Below are positions 15,812-23,311 of a stretch of DNA of 28,224 nt, piece by piece (within the stretch, counting starts at the first letter, position 1; each line of letters begins with the position of its first letter). Under the pieces are notes generated by a model that was not told the DNA's origin, did not search any database, and saw only the letters and a program-made list of their open reading frames with translations. This DNA is from Candidatus Pelagibacterales bacterium (GTDB lineage Bacteria; Pseudomonadota; Alphaproteobacteria; TMED109), in NCBI GenBank assembly GCA_002732015.1, contig PCCU01000041.1, positions 1 through 28,224 of the forward strand, in the 5' to 3' direction. The position numbers and the translations under genes are program-made.

Positions 15812-16983
15812 CTTACTTCCTTTAAGCATTCTTCAATAACAGAAATAGCTATTTTTAATTCATTTTTTTTTACATTTAGTGGTGGTAATATTCTAACTAC
15901 ATTGTTAGCGGCTGGAACTAATAATAATTTTTTTTCTCTCGCTAGTTTACAAAAAGTATCGGTTGGTATTTTTAATTCAATTCCACTAAGCAACCCTTTT
16001 CCTTTTATCGATGAAATAATCATAGGGTAATTCAGTTTTAATACTTCAAGCTTCTCTTTTAAAAAAAATCCATAATCCTGAACTTTTTTGAGAAAGTTTT
16101 TCTTTGTTATTTCTCTTATAACAGCTAAAGCCACTGCGCAAGCAAGCTGATTTCCTCCAAAAGTTGAACCATGTGAACCAAAATTCATTTTCTTTGCAAC
16201 CTTATTTGTCATCAGAACTGCGCCTACAGGAAATCCTCCTCCTAATCCTTTAGCAGAAGTCAATAAATCTGGTTTTATATTACTCCATTGATAAGCGAAA
16301 AGTTTTCCTGTCCTTCCTATCCCACATTGCACTTCATCTAAAGCGAGTAAAATATTATATTTATTACAAATTCTTCTTACTTCTTTGAGATAATTAACAT
16401 CTGCAACATTTATTCCTCCTTCTCCTTGTATAGGTTCAAAAAAAATGCCTGCAATATTATTATCAATGGCTTTATCTATGGCTTCAATACTTCCATAATC
16501 AACTCTTACAAAACCCCCAGTGGATTTAGCATGAGGTAAAAAGCCTTCTCTATGACTTTCATTAGAACCTGCTAAAATACCAGTCAATGTCCTTCCATGA
16601 AATGCGTTATTAAAAACAATAATCTTTTTTTTTTTCTTATTTCCATTTTCGTAGTGATACTTTCTAATTATTTTTATTGCACCATCAGTAGCTTCTGCTC
16701 CAGAATTACAAAAAAATACTTTGTCAGCAAAAGATAATTTGCATAATTGCTCTGCTACTTTTTCTTGTTCAGATATTGTATATAGATTAGAGGTGTGCCA
16801 TAATTTATTAGATTGAGACTGAAGTGCATTTTTTAAAATTTTATTAGAATGCCCTAAACAATTTACTGCTATCCCAGAACTAAAATCTAAATACCTATCA
16901 TGTTTTGTATAAAGCCACGAACCTTTTCCATGTAAAAATTTAAGCTTTATTCGATTATATGTAGGTAAAATATAGTTATTCAT
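15808..16983 (-). CDS. argD: Acetylornithine aminotransferase
   Basis: This PLP-dependent class III aminotransferase converts N-acetylglutamate semialdehyde to N-acetylornithine and may also serve succinyl-diaminopimelate in lysine synthesis. It has 391 residues. Visible features are FSSGIAVNCLGH near the N-terminus, FCNSGAEATDGAIK, EPIQGEGGINVA, LALDEVQCGIGRTG and the PLP lysine in LTSAKGLGGGFPVGA (about residue 242). It follows the ABC-2 permease by 11 bases and adjoins argF, so two arginine steps are encoded together. Confidence 0.96.
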   Translation of the reverse strand: MNNYILPTYNRIKLKFLHGKGSWLYTKHDRYLDFSSGIAVNCLGHSNKILKNALQSQSNKLWHTSNLYTISEQEKVAEQLCKLSFADKVFFCNSGAEATDGAIKIIRKYHYENGNKKKKKIIVFNNAFHGRTLTGILAGSNESHREGFLPHAKSTGGFVRVDYGSIEAIDKAIDNNIAGIFFEPIQGEGGINVADVNYLKEVRRICNKYNILLALDEVQCGIGRTGKLFAYQWSNIKPDLLTSAKGLGGGFPVGAVLMTNKVAKKMNFGSHGSTFGGNQLACAVALAVIREITKKNFLKKVQDYGFFLKEKLEVLKLNYPMIISSIKGKGLLSGIELKIPTDTFCKLAREKKLLLVPAANNVVRILPPLNVKKNELKIAISVIEECLKEVS

Positions 16984-16994
16984 TTCTCATGAAC

Positions 16995-17750
16995 TTATGA
17001 CTTAAGTTTCCAACCTGATTTAAGTATATAATAGCATATCAAATACATTATAGCATTTAAAGCGGTTATATAAACTATTCCATTAATTATTGACTCAGAA
17101 CCTGTATAGATAAGTGAACTTCGAAACCCATCTATAATATAGTAAAAAGGATTGTAAAGACTAATAGTATAAAATGGTTCCTTTAATCTATCTACTGAGT
17201 AAAATGTCCCTGATAAAAAAGTAAGAGGAGTAATTACAAAATTTGTAATTGCTGACATATTGTCAAATTTTTCTGCCCAAATTCCTGCTACCAAACCGAT
17301 TAATGAAAGCAATAAAGAACCTAAAATAGAAAATATAATTAAATTAGCAAAGTTTAAAAGCTCAATATTTACAAAAGGTGTCATCATAAGAAAAGTTAAA
17401 ATTCCTACTAAGCTGGCTCTTATTATTGCTGCCATACAATAAACTATTATAATTTCATTTACCCTAAACGGTGGCATAAGTAAATCAACAATATTTCCTG
17501 CGACTTTGGAAGATAATAATGATGACGATGTATTAGCAAAAGCGTTTTGCATCATACCCATAACAATTAATCCTGGTGCTAAGAAATCTATATAATTTAA
17601 TTTATAAGCAGTTCTTTCCTCAAGAGCTACATTTATTACTAGTAAAAACAATAATGATGTAAATGCAGGAGCTACTATCGTTTGTTGATAAACCTTTAAA
17701 AATCTTTTAACTTCTTTATTAAATAATGTTACTGAACCAATGAAACTCAA
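16995..17750 (-). CDS. ABC-2 type transporter permease (YadH-like)
   Basis: This 251-residue integral membrane protein has about six hydrophobic segments and belongs to the ABC-2 permease family. The N-terminal cytosolic stretch (LFNKEVKRFLKVYQQTIVAP) precedes the first membrane segment. The C-terminal hallmark is the LTFLSGTFYSVDRLKEPFY segment followed by LYNPFYYIIDGFRSSL, as in E. coli YadH and related exporters. No ATP-binding partner lies next to it in this window, so the ATPase must be elsewhere and the substrate is unknown. It sits between fmt (12-base gap) and argD (11-base gap), co-directional with both. Confidence 0.9.
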   Translation of the reverse strand: MSFIGSVTLFNKEVKRFLKVYQQTIVAPAFTSLLFLLVINVALEERTAYKLNYIDFLAPGLIVMGMMQNAFANTSSSLLSSKVAGNIVDLLMPPFRVNEIIIVYCMAAIIRASLVGILTFLMMTPFVNIELLNFANLIIFSILGSLLLSLIGLVAGIWAEKFDNMSAITNFVITPLTFLSGTFYSVDRLKEPFYTISLYNPFYYIIDGFRSSLIYTGSESIINGIVYITALNAIMYLICYYILKSGWKLKS

Positions 17751-17762
17751 TTTTTTTCCTAA

Positions 17763-18710
17763 TTATAACTCGCTTTTTACAATATCTCCTGGAATAACTT
17801 TCCAGCCATTTAAGGCCTCTGATAACTTTAGAGGATTTTTTCCTGCTCTTTGTATAATTATCGGCCTAACACCATCTTGTTTACATGATATTAAAAGTTT
17901 ATCATCAAGTATAGTCCCTGGTTTATTAGCACTTTGATTTAAAATCTCTTTTTTTGCTTTTATAATTTTTACTAATTCTCCATTTATAAAACATTTAGAC
18001 CCTGGATTAGGATTAAATGCTCTTATTTTCCCTAAGACATTATCAGCACTCTCATTGAAATCTAGATATGTTTCATTTTTTTTAATTATCTTAGTGTATG
18101 TAGCTATTTCGTGGTTTTGCTGGACTGGTTTAATAATACCAGAAACAAAATTTTCTATAACTTTCAAGATTGAAATACTTGCTAATTCTGTTATTTTATT
18201 TAATAAAGTTTGAGTATCATCATTATCATCAATCTTCACTTTCTCTTTATATAAAATTTCTCCTTCATCAACTTGTTCATTCATTAGCATTATAGAAAAA
18301 CCTGTTTCTTTTTCATTATTTAATAAAGAATATTGAACTGGCGACGCACCTCTCCATTTAGGTAATAAAGAAGCATGAATATTTATGCACCCCCATTTAG
18401 GAATATCCAAAACTGCTTTAGGTAAAATATTTCCGTAAGAAAAAACTAATATAATATCCGGTTTTAAGTTTTTAATTTTATTAATTTCCTCTTCAGATTT
18501 AAGGTTTTTAGGAAAAGAAAAAGGTATTTTTTCTTCTTCTAAAAATTTTTGCAGAGGGTTAGCCAAAACTTTTTTTCCCCTTCCGGATGGCTTAGGATAT
18601 TTAGTGAAAACCTTTAGTAACTTAAATTTTGATTCTAGAATCTTTTTCAAGGGCACTAAAGTATAACTTTTACCACCTGCCATATAAATAAGTCTTAGAC
18701 TATCTTGCAT
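17763..18710 (-). CDS. fmt: Methionyl-tRNA formyltransferase
   Basis: Fmt formylates initiator Met-tRNA with 10-formyltetrahydrofolate. It has 315 residues, a normal length. The catalytic core INIHASLLPKWRGASP supplies the family's Asn and His, and the catalytic Asp lies in NEQVDEGEIL. YPKPSGRGKK and the C-terminal domain signature IRAFNPNPGSKC are present. Oddly, the near-invariant N-terminal FMGTPDFA segment is replaced by YMAGGKSYT, and I find no alternative reading frame that restores it. The gene follows def by 8 bases, so formylation and deformylation are co-encoded, as in many bacteria. Confidence 0.93.
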   Translation of the reverse strand: MQDSLRLIYMAGGKSYTLVPLKKILESKFKLLKVFTKYPKPSGRGKKVLANPLQKFLEEEKIPFSFPKNLKSEEEINKIKNLKPDIILVFSYGNILPKAVLDIPKWGCINIHASLLPKWRGASPVQYSLLNNEKETGFSIMLMNEQVDEGEILYKEKVKIDDNDDTQTLLNKITELASISILKVIENFVSGIIKPVQQNHEIATYTKIIKKNETYLDFNESADNVLGKIRAFNPNPGSKCFINGELVKIIKAKKEILNQSANKPGTILDDKLLISCKQDGVRPIIIQRAGKNPLKLSEALNGWKVIPGDIVKSEL

Positions 18711-18718
18711 TTTAAAAT

Positions 18719-19234
18719 TTATAAATTTTTTGTTTTTTTAATTTTTTCTAATTTCTTAATTATTCTATTTTTTTTTAGTTTACTTATATGATCTACAAAT
18801 AATTTTCCATCTAAATGATCAATTTCATGCTGCAAACATGTTGCCTCTATACCAGAAAATTTTTTTTTAATTTTTTTTCCGTTTTCATCTTCGTATTTGA
18901 CCTCTATGATGCTTGGCCTTTCTACCTTAGCATGCTGTGTTGGCAGTGATAAACATCCCTCTTCAAATTCACTTTTTTCAGATGATAAATTTAATATTTC
19001 TGGGTTAATGAATTTTAAAGGGTTTTTTTTTGTACCTTGTTCAGCACAATCCATTACTACTAACCTTTTCAAAACTCCTACTTGCGGGGCAGCTAGCCCT
19101 ATACCATTGCTTTTGTACATAATTTCTAACATATCTTTCAATAAGCCTTTGACTTCATTATTTATTAACGTTACATGCTTTGAAACTTCAAGTAGTCTAG
19201 GATCAGGAGCTATAATTATTTTTAAATTACTCAT
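18719..19234 (-). CDS. def: Peptide deformylase
   Basis: This metalloenzyme removes the formyl group from nascent proteins. It has 171 residues. The three family motifs are GIGLAAPQVG (44-53), EGCLSL (metal ligand Cys94) and QHEIDHLDG (metal ligands His136 and His140, catalytic Glu137). The first motif is the exact GxGxAAxQ pattern, indicating a fully active type. It lies between recR (6-base gap) and fmt (8-base gap) on the minus strand. Confidence 0.98.
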   Translation of the reverse strand: MSNLKIIIAPDPRLLEVSKHVTLINNEVKGLLKDMLEIMYKSNGIGLAAPQVGVLKRLVVMDCAEQGTKKNPLKFINPEILNLSSEKSEFEEGCLSLPTQHAKVERPSIIEVKYEDENGKKIKKKFSGIEATCLQHEIDHLDGKLFVDHISKLKKNRIIKKLEKIKKTKNL

Positions 19235-19240
19235 AATTCA

Positions 19241-19849
19241 TTAATTCATTCTATCAAATACTAAAGTTCTTTCATTCAGCGCTTGTCCTAGAGTTGCTTC
19301 GTCTAAATAGTCTAATTCGCCTCCTGCTGGCACACCTCTGGCTAATCTACTCACTTTAATATCGAGCTTTTTTATATTATTTAATAAATAATGTGCCGTA
19401 GTTTGACCTGCGGTGGTAATAGAAGTAGCTAGTATAACTTCTTTGATTTCATTATTTTCAAGTCTGTCAAAAAGTTTTTTCATATTTAGTTTTTCTGGAG
19501 TAATCCCTTTTATAGCATTGAGTGTTCCACCAAGAACAAAATATAAGCCATTAAAAATTTTTCCCCTCTCTATCGCCCAAAGATCTGCTACCTCTTCCAC
19601 AATACATAATAAACTTTTATCTCTTTTTTCATTTTTACAAATATCACAATTATCGTCTACACAATAATTACCACAACTCTTACACATTTTTATTTTATTT
19701 GAAACATTATTTAAAGTATCTGACAACGGTTTCATTAAATTATTATTATTTTTAATTAAGTATAAAATCATTCTTCTCGCTGATCTTGGCCCCACTCCAG
19801 GTAAATTACTTAATAGCTGAATTAAAAGATCTATCTCGTTAGATTTCAT
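19241..19849 (-). CDS. recR: Recombination protein RecR
   Basis: RecR works with RecF/RecO in loading RecA on gapped DNA. It has 202 residues. An N-terminal helix-hairpin-helix region (LSNLPGVGPRSARRM, about 13-27) is followed by the zinc finger with Cys56, Cys59, Cys68 and Cys71. The Toprim domain begins at LLCIVEEVADLWAIE. The C-terminal region includes SRLARGVPAGGELDYLD. The cluster dnaX-ybaB-recR is conserved widely in bacteria; here recR starts 1 base after ybaB. Confidence 0.98.
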   Translation of the reverse strand: MKSNEIDLLIQLLSNLPGVGPRSARRMILYLIKNNNNLMKPLSDTLNNVSNKIKMCKSCGNYCVDDNCDICKNEKRDKSLLCIVEEVADLWAIERGKIFNGLYFVLGGTLNAIKGITPEKLNMKKLFDRLENNEIKEVILATSITTAGQTTAHYLLNNIKKLDIKVSRLARGVPAGGELDYLDEATLGQALNERTLVFDRMN

Positions 19850-19850
19850 A

Positions 19851-20162
19851 TTAAAATTTCATTCCAGGAGGCAAAGGCATACCACCTGTGATTGTCTTCA
19901 TTTCAGTCTCTGATAAATTATCTGCTTTTGTTTTAGCTTCAGATATTGCTGCCATTAACAAATCTTCAATTATTTCAATATCTTCTTTTAAACTGGGGTC
20001 AATTTTTATTTTTTTAATCTCTCCCTTGCCATTCATAGTCACTTTAACCATACCATTACTAACCTGGCCTTCTACTTCTAGTGTTTTTAACTTATTTTCT
20101 ACTTCTTGCATTTTCTTTTGCATCATTTGCGCTTGTTGAAGTAAAGATCCCATGTTTTGCAT
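19851..20162 (-). CDS. ybaB: Nucleoid-associated protein, YbaB/EbfC family
   Basis: This small 103-residue DNA-binding protein forms a tweezer-like dimer. It carries the typical MGSLLQQAQMMQKKMQE helix, the beta region VEGQVSNGMVKVTMNGKGEI and the C-terminal GGMPLPPGMKF tail. A GGAG sits about six bases before its ATG in the 14-base gap after dnaX. Its position between dnaX and recR is the classical one. Confidence 0.97.
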   Translation of the reverse strand: MQNMGSLLQQAQMMQKKMQEVENKLKTLEVEGQVSNGMVKVTMNGKGEIKKIKIDPSLKEDIEIIEDLLMAAISEAKTKADNLSETEMKTITGGMPLPPGMKF

Positions 20163-20176
20163 AATTTCTCCTATAG

Positions 20177-21412
20177 TTACTTGTTTATTAATTTGCTTTT
20201 AGGAAAAATATCTAAAATTTTTTTTAAATCATTTCCTATGTCATTATTATCAATATTTATATTTAAATCATAATCTTTTTTATTTTTAATTTTATATACG
20301 AGTTCTTCAATAGTAGGTAGTTTAGCTGAATATGCCAATCTTATTAATATTACCTCTAGTGCTTCTATTCCCTGTGGAGCAACTTTTATTTCTTCTTTTC
20401 CTTTTAAAAGGATTTGCCAAAACTGATTTAACATAGATATTGATGTTTTTTCCAACATTAAATCTATTTGCTCTTTATTATACTCTTCATATATCATTTC
20501 ATTTTTCTTAGTCGAGTGAACCCTAAGCAAGTTATAAGTTAAGTGTAGTAATTCATTAACTATTGTATCTGGATTTGAACCCTTCATAAAAGATTCATTT
20601 AACTTTTCAATAGATGATTTGCTGTCTCCTTCTAAAATCTCTAAATAAATTTCTAATAATAATTTATTGCCTGCATACCCAATAGTTCTATCTATATCTT
20701 CAATAGAGATACTTTCGTTATCTGAGGATAATAGTGACTGTTCTAAAATAGTAATACTATCTCTTATTGATCCTTCTGAAAATTTAGCAATACTATAAAG
20801 TGCTTCATCTGAGACTTTTAAATTTTCTAAACTCATTATTTTTTTCAAATTTTGTATAATTTTTTCTCTTGATACTCTGTTTAATTCAAACTTCTGACAC
20901 CTAGATAAGATAGTGATGGGTATTTTATTTAGCTCCGTTGTACAAAAAATAAACTTTACATATTTTGGCGGCTCTTCCACAGTCTTTAAAAGTGCATTAA
21001 ATGCAGAGTTGGAAAGCATGTGTACCTCGTCTATAATAAAAACTTTGTACCTACCCTTAGAAGGCCTATATTTTATATAGCTTATTATTTCCCTAACATC
21101 CTCCACGCCAGTATGAGATGCAGCGTCTAACTCTAAAACCTCATCGAATCTATCTTCTAAAATTTCTTTACAGTTAATACATTCATTACATGGATTAGCA
21201 ACAGGCTTATCATAGGAAGAACAATTTAGGCCCATTGCCATTATTCTTGCAATTGTTGTTTTTCCTACACCTCTAATGCCTGTAAATATAAATGCATGAG
21301 CTATATTATCGCTTTCAAATGCATTTTCAATTGTTTTTACTGCAAAATCTTGGCCTATTACATCGCTAATTTTTTTCGGTCTGTATTTTCTTGAAAAAAC
21401 TATTTTTTCCAT
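20177..21412 (-). CDS. dnaX: DNA polymerase III subunit gamma (DnaX), short form
   Basis: DnaX is the ATPase of the clamp loader. It has 411 residues. Walker A GIRGVGKT is at 45-52, zinc-module cysteines at 64, 75, 78 and 81, Walker B DEVH at 128-131 and the SRC sensor at 170-172. The sequence ends about 40 residues beyond where domain III should finish, close to the length of E. coli gamma (431) and well short of tau (643). The alpha- and DnaB-binding domains of tau are therefore absent, and ybaB follows within 14 bases, leaving no room for them. GAGG lies 5 bases before the ATG. The ffs 3' end is 12 bases upstream. Confidence 0.96.
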   Translation of the reverse strand: MEKIVFSRKYRPKKISDVIGQDFAVKTIENAFESDNIAHAFIFTGIRGVGKTTIARIMAMGLNCSSYDKPVANPCNECINCKEILEDRFDEVLELDAASHTGVEDVREIISYIKYRPSKGRYKVFIIDEVHMLSNSAFNALLKTVEEPPKYVKFIFCTTELNKIPITILSRCQKFELNRVSREKIIQNLKKIMSLENLKVSDEALYSIAKFSEGSIRDSITILEQSLLSSDNESISIEDIDRTIGYAGNKLLLEIYLEILEGDSKSSIEKLNESFMKGSNPDTIVNELLHLTYNLLRVHSTKKNEMIYEEYNKEQIDLMLEKTSISMLNQFWQILLKGKEEIKVAPQGIEALEVILIRLAYSAKLPTIEELVYKIKNKKDYDLNINIDNNDIGNDLKKILDIFPKSKLINK

Positions 21413-21424
21413 AAGTCCTCACTC

Positions 21425-21517
21425 ATGGAAGATTTCTTAACCTATACATCAATATTACAGCTGCTTCTTTTCAGATCTGACTGGGTTCATACTTAGTATA
21501 TCCAAGAAACCTTCCAT
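21425..21517 (-). ncRNA. ffs: 4.5S signal recognition particle RNA (small bacterial type)
   Basis: The minus strand carries a 93-base element whose two ends form a 14-pair stem (ATGGAAGGTTTCTT with AAGAAATCTTCCAT, one G-U). The apical part reads GTCAGATCTGAAAAGAAGCAG, which aligns without gaps to the E. coli 4.5S domain IV core GTCAGGTCCGGAAGGAAGCAG. It includes the asymmetric and symmetric loops bound by the Ffh M domain. The tetraloop (21469-21472) is GAAA closed by U-A instead of GGAA closed by C-G. Small SRP RNA next to dnaX is the usual alphaproteobacterial arrangement. The ends are set by the stem and could be a few bases off. Confidence 0.93.
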
Positions 21518-21522
21518 TTAAA

Positions 21523-21531
21523 ATTTTATCA
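21523..21531 (-). promoter_or_regulatory. Probable extended -10 promoter of ffs
   Basis: On the minus strand TGATAAAAT matches an extended -10 (TGnTAAAAT), ending five bases before the 5' end of the SRP RNA. No good -35 is present at 16-17 bases upstream. The position relative to a structurally defined RNA start makes it more credible than most AT-rich matches here. Confidence 0.5.
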
Positions 21532-21569
21532 TGTAAAATCCTATTTTGATAGATAGTTTTGGAATAATA

Positions 21570-22472
21570 ATGGATTATTTAAACTTTTATTCTCTATTAA
21601 GAGATGAGAATTTTGAAAAATGTAGAGCGTTACCTACTAAAAAGCTTTTAGGTAAAAAAAATACTATTTATAATTTTTTATTTATAGTTGACGATAAAAT
21701 ACTTACTAAAAAAAATAATCCTTTTTTCTTTAATTCAAAAAAATTAAGTAAAAATTTTAATAGTTTTTCATTATCATTTATCTCTAGTTTAAGAAATAAC
21801 ATTTATATCCTATGCTATTCAAATATTGGAGATTTAAAAAAAATAGATTTTTTAAAAAATTGCGATTTTTTGAGCATTAGAGAAGCTTTGTTTAATTTGC
21901 AAGGGAATATAGCTAGTATTGTATCTGCAGGATATTCTCTTTATAAATGGCAGCGTAATAATAAATTTTGTGGAAACTGTGGATCTAAAAATAAATTTGA
22001 TGAAAATGGATTTACTCTAATATGCACGAATATGAACTGCAAAAAAAAGGTCTTTCCTATAGTTTATCCTACGGTAATAGTAAATATCATAAACAAAGAT
22101 AAAATACTACTTGCAAGAAATATTACTTGGAAAAAAAATCTGTATTCTTGCTTAGCAGGATTTTGTGAACAGAATGAAAGTGCTGAAGAAACAGTTCGAA
22201 GAGAAGTTTATGAAGAAGTAGGGTTAAAGATAGAAAAAATAAAATATAAATATTCACAATATTGGCCGTATACTAGTAATTTAATGCTTGGTTATGAAGC
22301 TAGAGTAATTTCTAAAAAAAGCAAAATAAGGATAAATAAAAAAGAAATTGAAAAAGCTAGATGGTTTTCCTCAAAAGAAATTATTTCATTATCTAAACAA
22401 AAAAAAATTATACTTCCTACAAAAGAAGCTATAGCATATTCTCTAATTACAGATTGGGTTAAGAAAAATTAA
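21570..22472 (+). CDS. nudC: NAD(H) diphosphatase NudC (Nudix)
   Basis: NudC cleaves NAD(H) to NMN(H) and AMP, and in E. coli removes NAD caps from RNA. The four-cysteine zinc ribbon uses Cys134, Cys137, Cys152 and Cys157. The Nudix box spans residues 197-219 (G-x5-E-x7-REVYEEVGL). The NudC-specific SQPWPFPxS motif appears as SQYWPYTSN. I start at ATG 21570, with TTGGAA about six bases upstream, giving 300 residues; an in-frame TTG at 21546 is less likely. It stands alone, diverges from ffs and converges on pheA, their stop codons sharing one TTAA. Confidence 0.93.
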   Translation: MDYLNFYSLLRDENFEKCRALPTKKLLGKKNTIYNFLFIVDDKILTKKNNPFFFNSKKLSKNFNSFSLSFISSLRNNIYILCYSNIGDLKKIDFLKNCDFLSIREALFNLQGNIASIVSAGYSLYKWQRNNKFCGNCGSKNKFDENGFTLICTNMNCKKKVFPIVYPTVIVNIINKDKILLARNITWKKNLYSCLAGFCEQNESAEETVRREVYEEVGLKIEKIKYKYSQYWPYTSNLMLGYEARVISKKSKIRINKKEIEKARWFSSKEIISLSKQKKIILPTKEAIAYSLITDWVKKN

Positions 22473-22482
22473 TATTTTTCTT
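22461..22482. terminator. Possible AT-rich hairpin between convergent nudC and pheA
   Basis: AAGAAAAAT, four loop bases and ATTTTTCTT form a perfect 9-pair inverted repeat centred on the overlapping stop codons of the two convergent genes. It is nearly all A-T, so the hairpin is weak; it could assist bidirectional termination. Confidence 0.3.
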
Positions 22483-23311
22483 TTCTAAAATTGTCAGAAG
22501 GATAATAACCTAAAATTTTTACTTCCTTAGAAAAAAACCCTAGTTCTTCAAAGGCTAGTCTAACATTTTCATCATCAGGATGGCCTTCAATGTCAACGAA
22601 AAACTGCGTAGCAGTAAATGCTCCATCTACCATATAACTTTCTAGTTTTAACATATTAACTTTGTTGCTAGCAAACCCACCTAATGCTTTATATAATGCT
22701 GAGGGCATATTTCTTATTTTAAAAATAAAGCTAGTAATGTACTTTGTATTATCAATTCTTTTTTCTGCAATCTTATCTTTCATAATAAAAAATCTTGTAG
22801 TATTGTGATGAGCATCTTGTATATCTTTTTTAAGAATTTTTAAGTTGTAAATTTCTGCAGCTAAAGACGATGCAATTGCAGCTGTTTCTTTGTTTTCTTT
22901 TTTTGACAAAATCTCTGCTGCCCCAGCAGTATCAGTTCCAAGAATTGGTTTAATTTTATTTGCTTGTAGAAATTCTCTGCATTGCGCTAGAGCATGAAAA
23001 TGACTAACTGCATATTTAATATTTTGCAGGTTTGTCTCTTTTACACCAAGGAGCTGGTGGTTTATTTTAAAAAAAAACTCTCCGGTAATAACAAGTTTAG
23101 TTCTGGGCAATAAATTATGTATATCTGCAACTCTGCCAGCTTGAGAGTTTTCTACCGGAATAAGTGATATATTGGTTTCCCCTATGTGTGTTTTTTCAAA
23201 AACCTCTTCAAAAGTTTCGCATGCGATTGGGACAGACTTTGGAAAAGCTTCTTTACAAGCTAAGTGAGAATAAGCACCAGGCCTTCCTTGATAGGCTATT
23301 TTAATACTCAT
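22469..23311 (-). CDS. pheA: Prephenate dehydratase
   Basis: PheA makes phenylpyruvate from prephenate in phenylalanine synthesis. It has 280 residues and is the monofunctional form, with no chorismate mutase domain. The catalytic domain (about 1-180) shows IAYQGRPGAYSHLA at the start and the NTTRFFIM motif at its end. A C-terminal ACT regulatory domain (about 190-270) has the PSALYKALGGFASNKVNMLK stretch and LESYMVDG where other families have ESRP. It overlaps kdsB by 4 bases. The cycM/kdsB/pheA cluster is conserved in alphaproteobacteria. Confidence 0.96.
   Translation of the reverse strand: MSIKIAYQGRPGAYSHLACKEAFPKSVPIACETFEEVFEKTHIGETNISLIPVENSQAGRVADIHNLLPRTKLVITGEFFFKINHQLLGVKETNLQNIKYAVSHFHALAQCREFLQANKIKPILGTDTAGAAEILSKKENKETAAIASSLAAEIYNLKILKKDIQDAHHNTTRFFIMKDKIAEKRIDNTKYITSFIFKIRNMPSALYKALGGFASNKVNMLKLESYMVDGAFTATQFFVDIEGHPDDENVRLAFEELGFFSKEVKILGYYPSDNFRKEKY

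Noticed and set aside
20200..20300. A-rich stretches near the 3' end of dnaX as a programmed frameshift site
   Set aside because: The A-runs are not in the A-AAA-AAG phase, a -1 shift reaches a stop almost at once, and there is no downstream coding frame for a tau domain.
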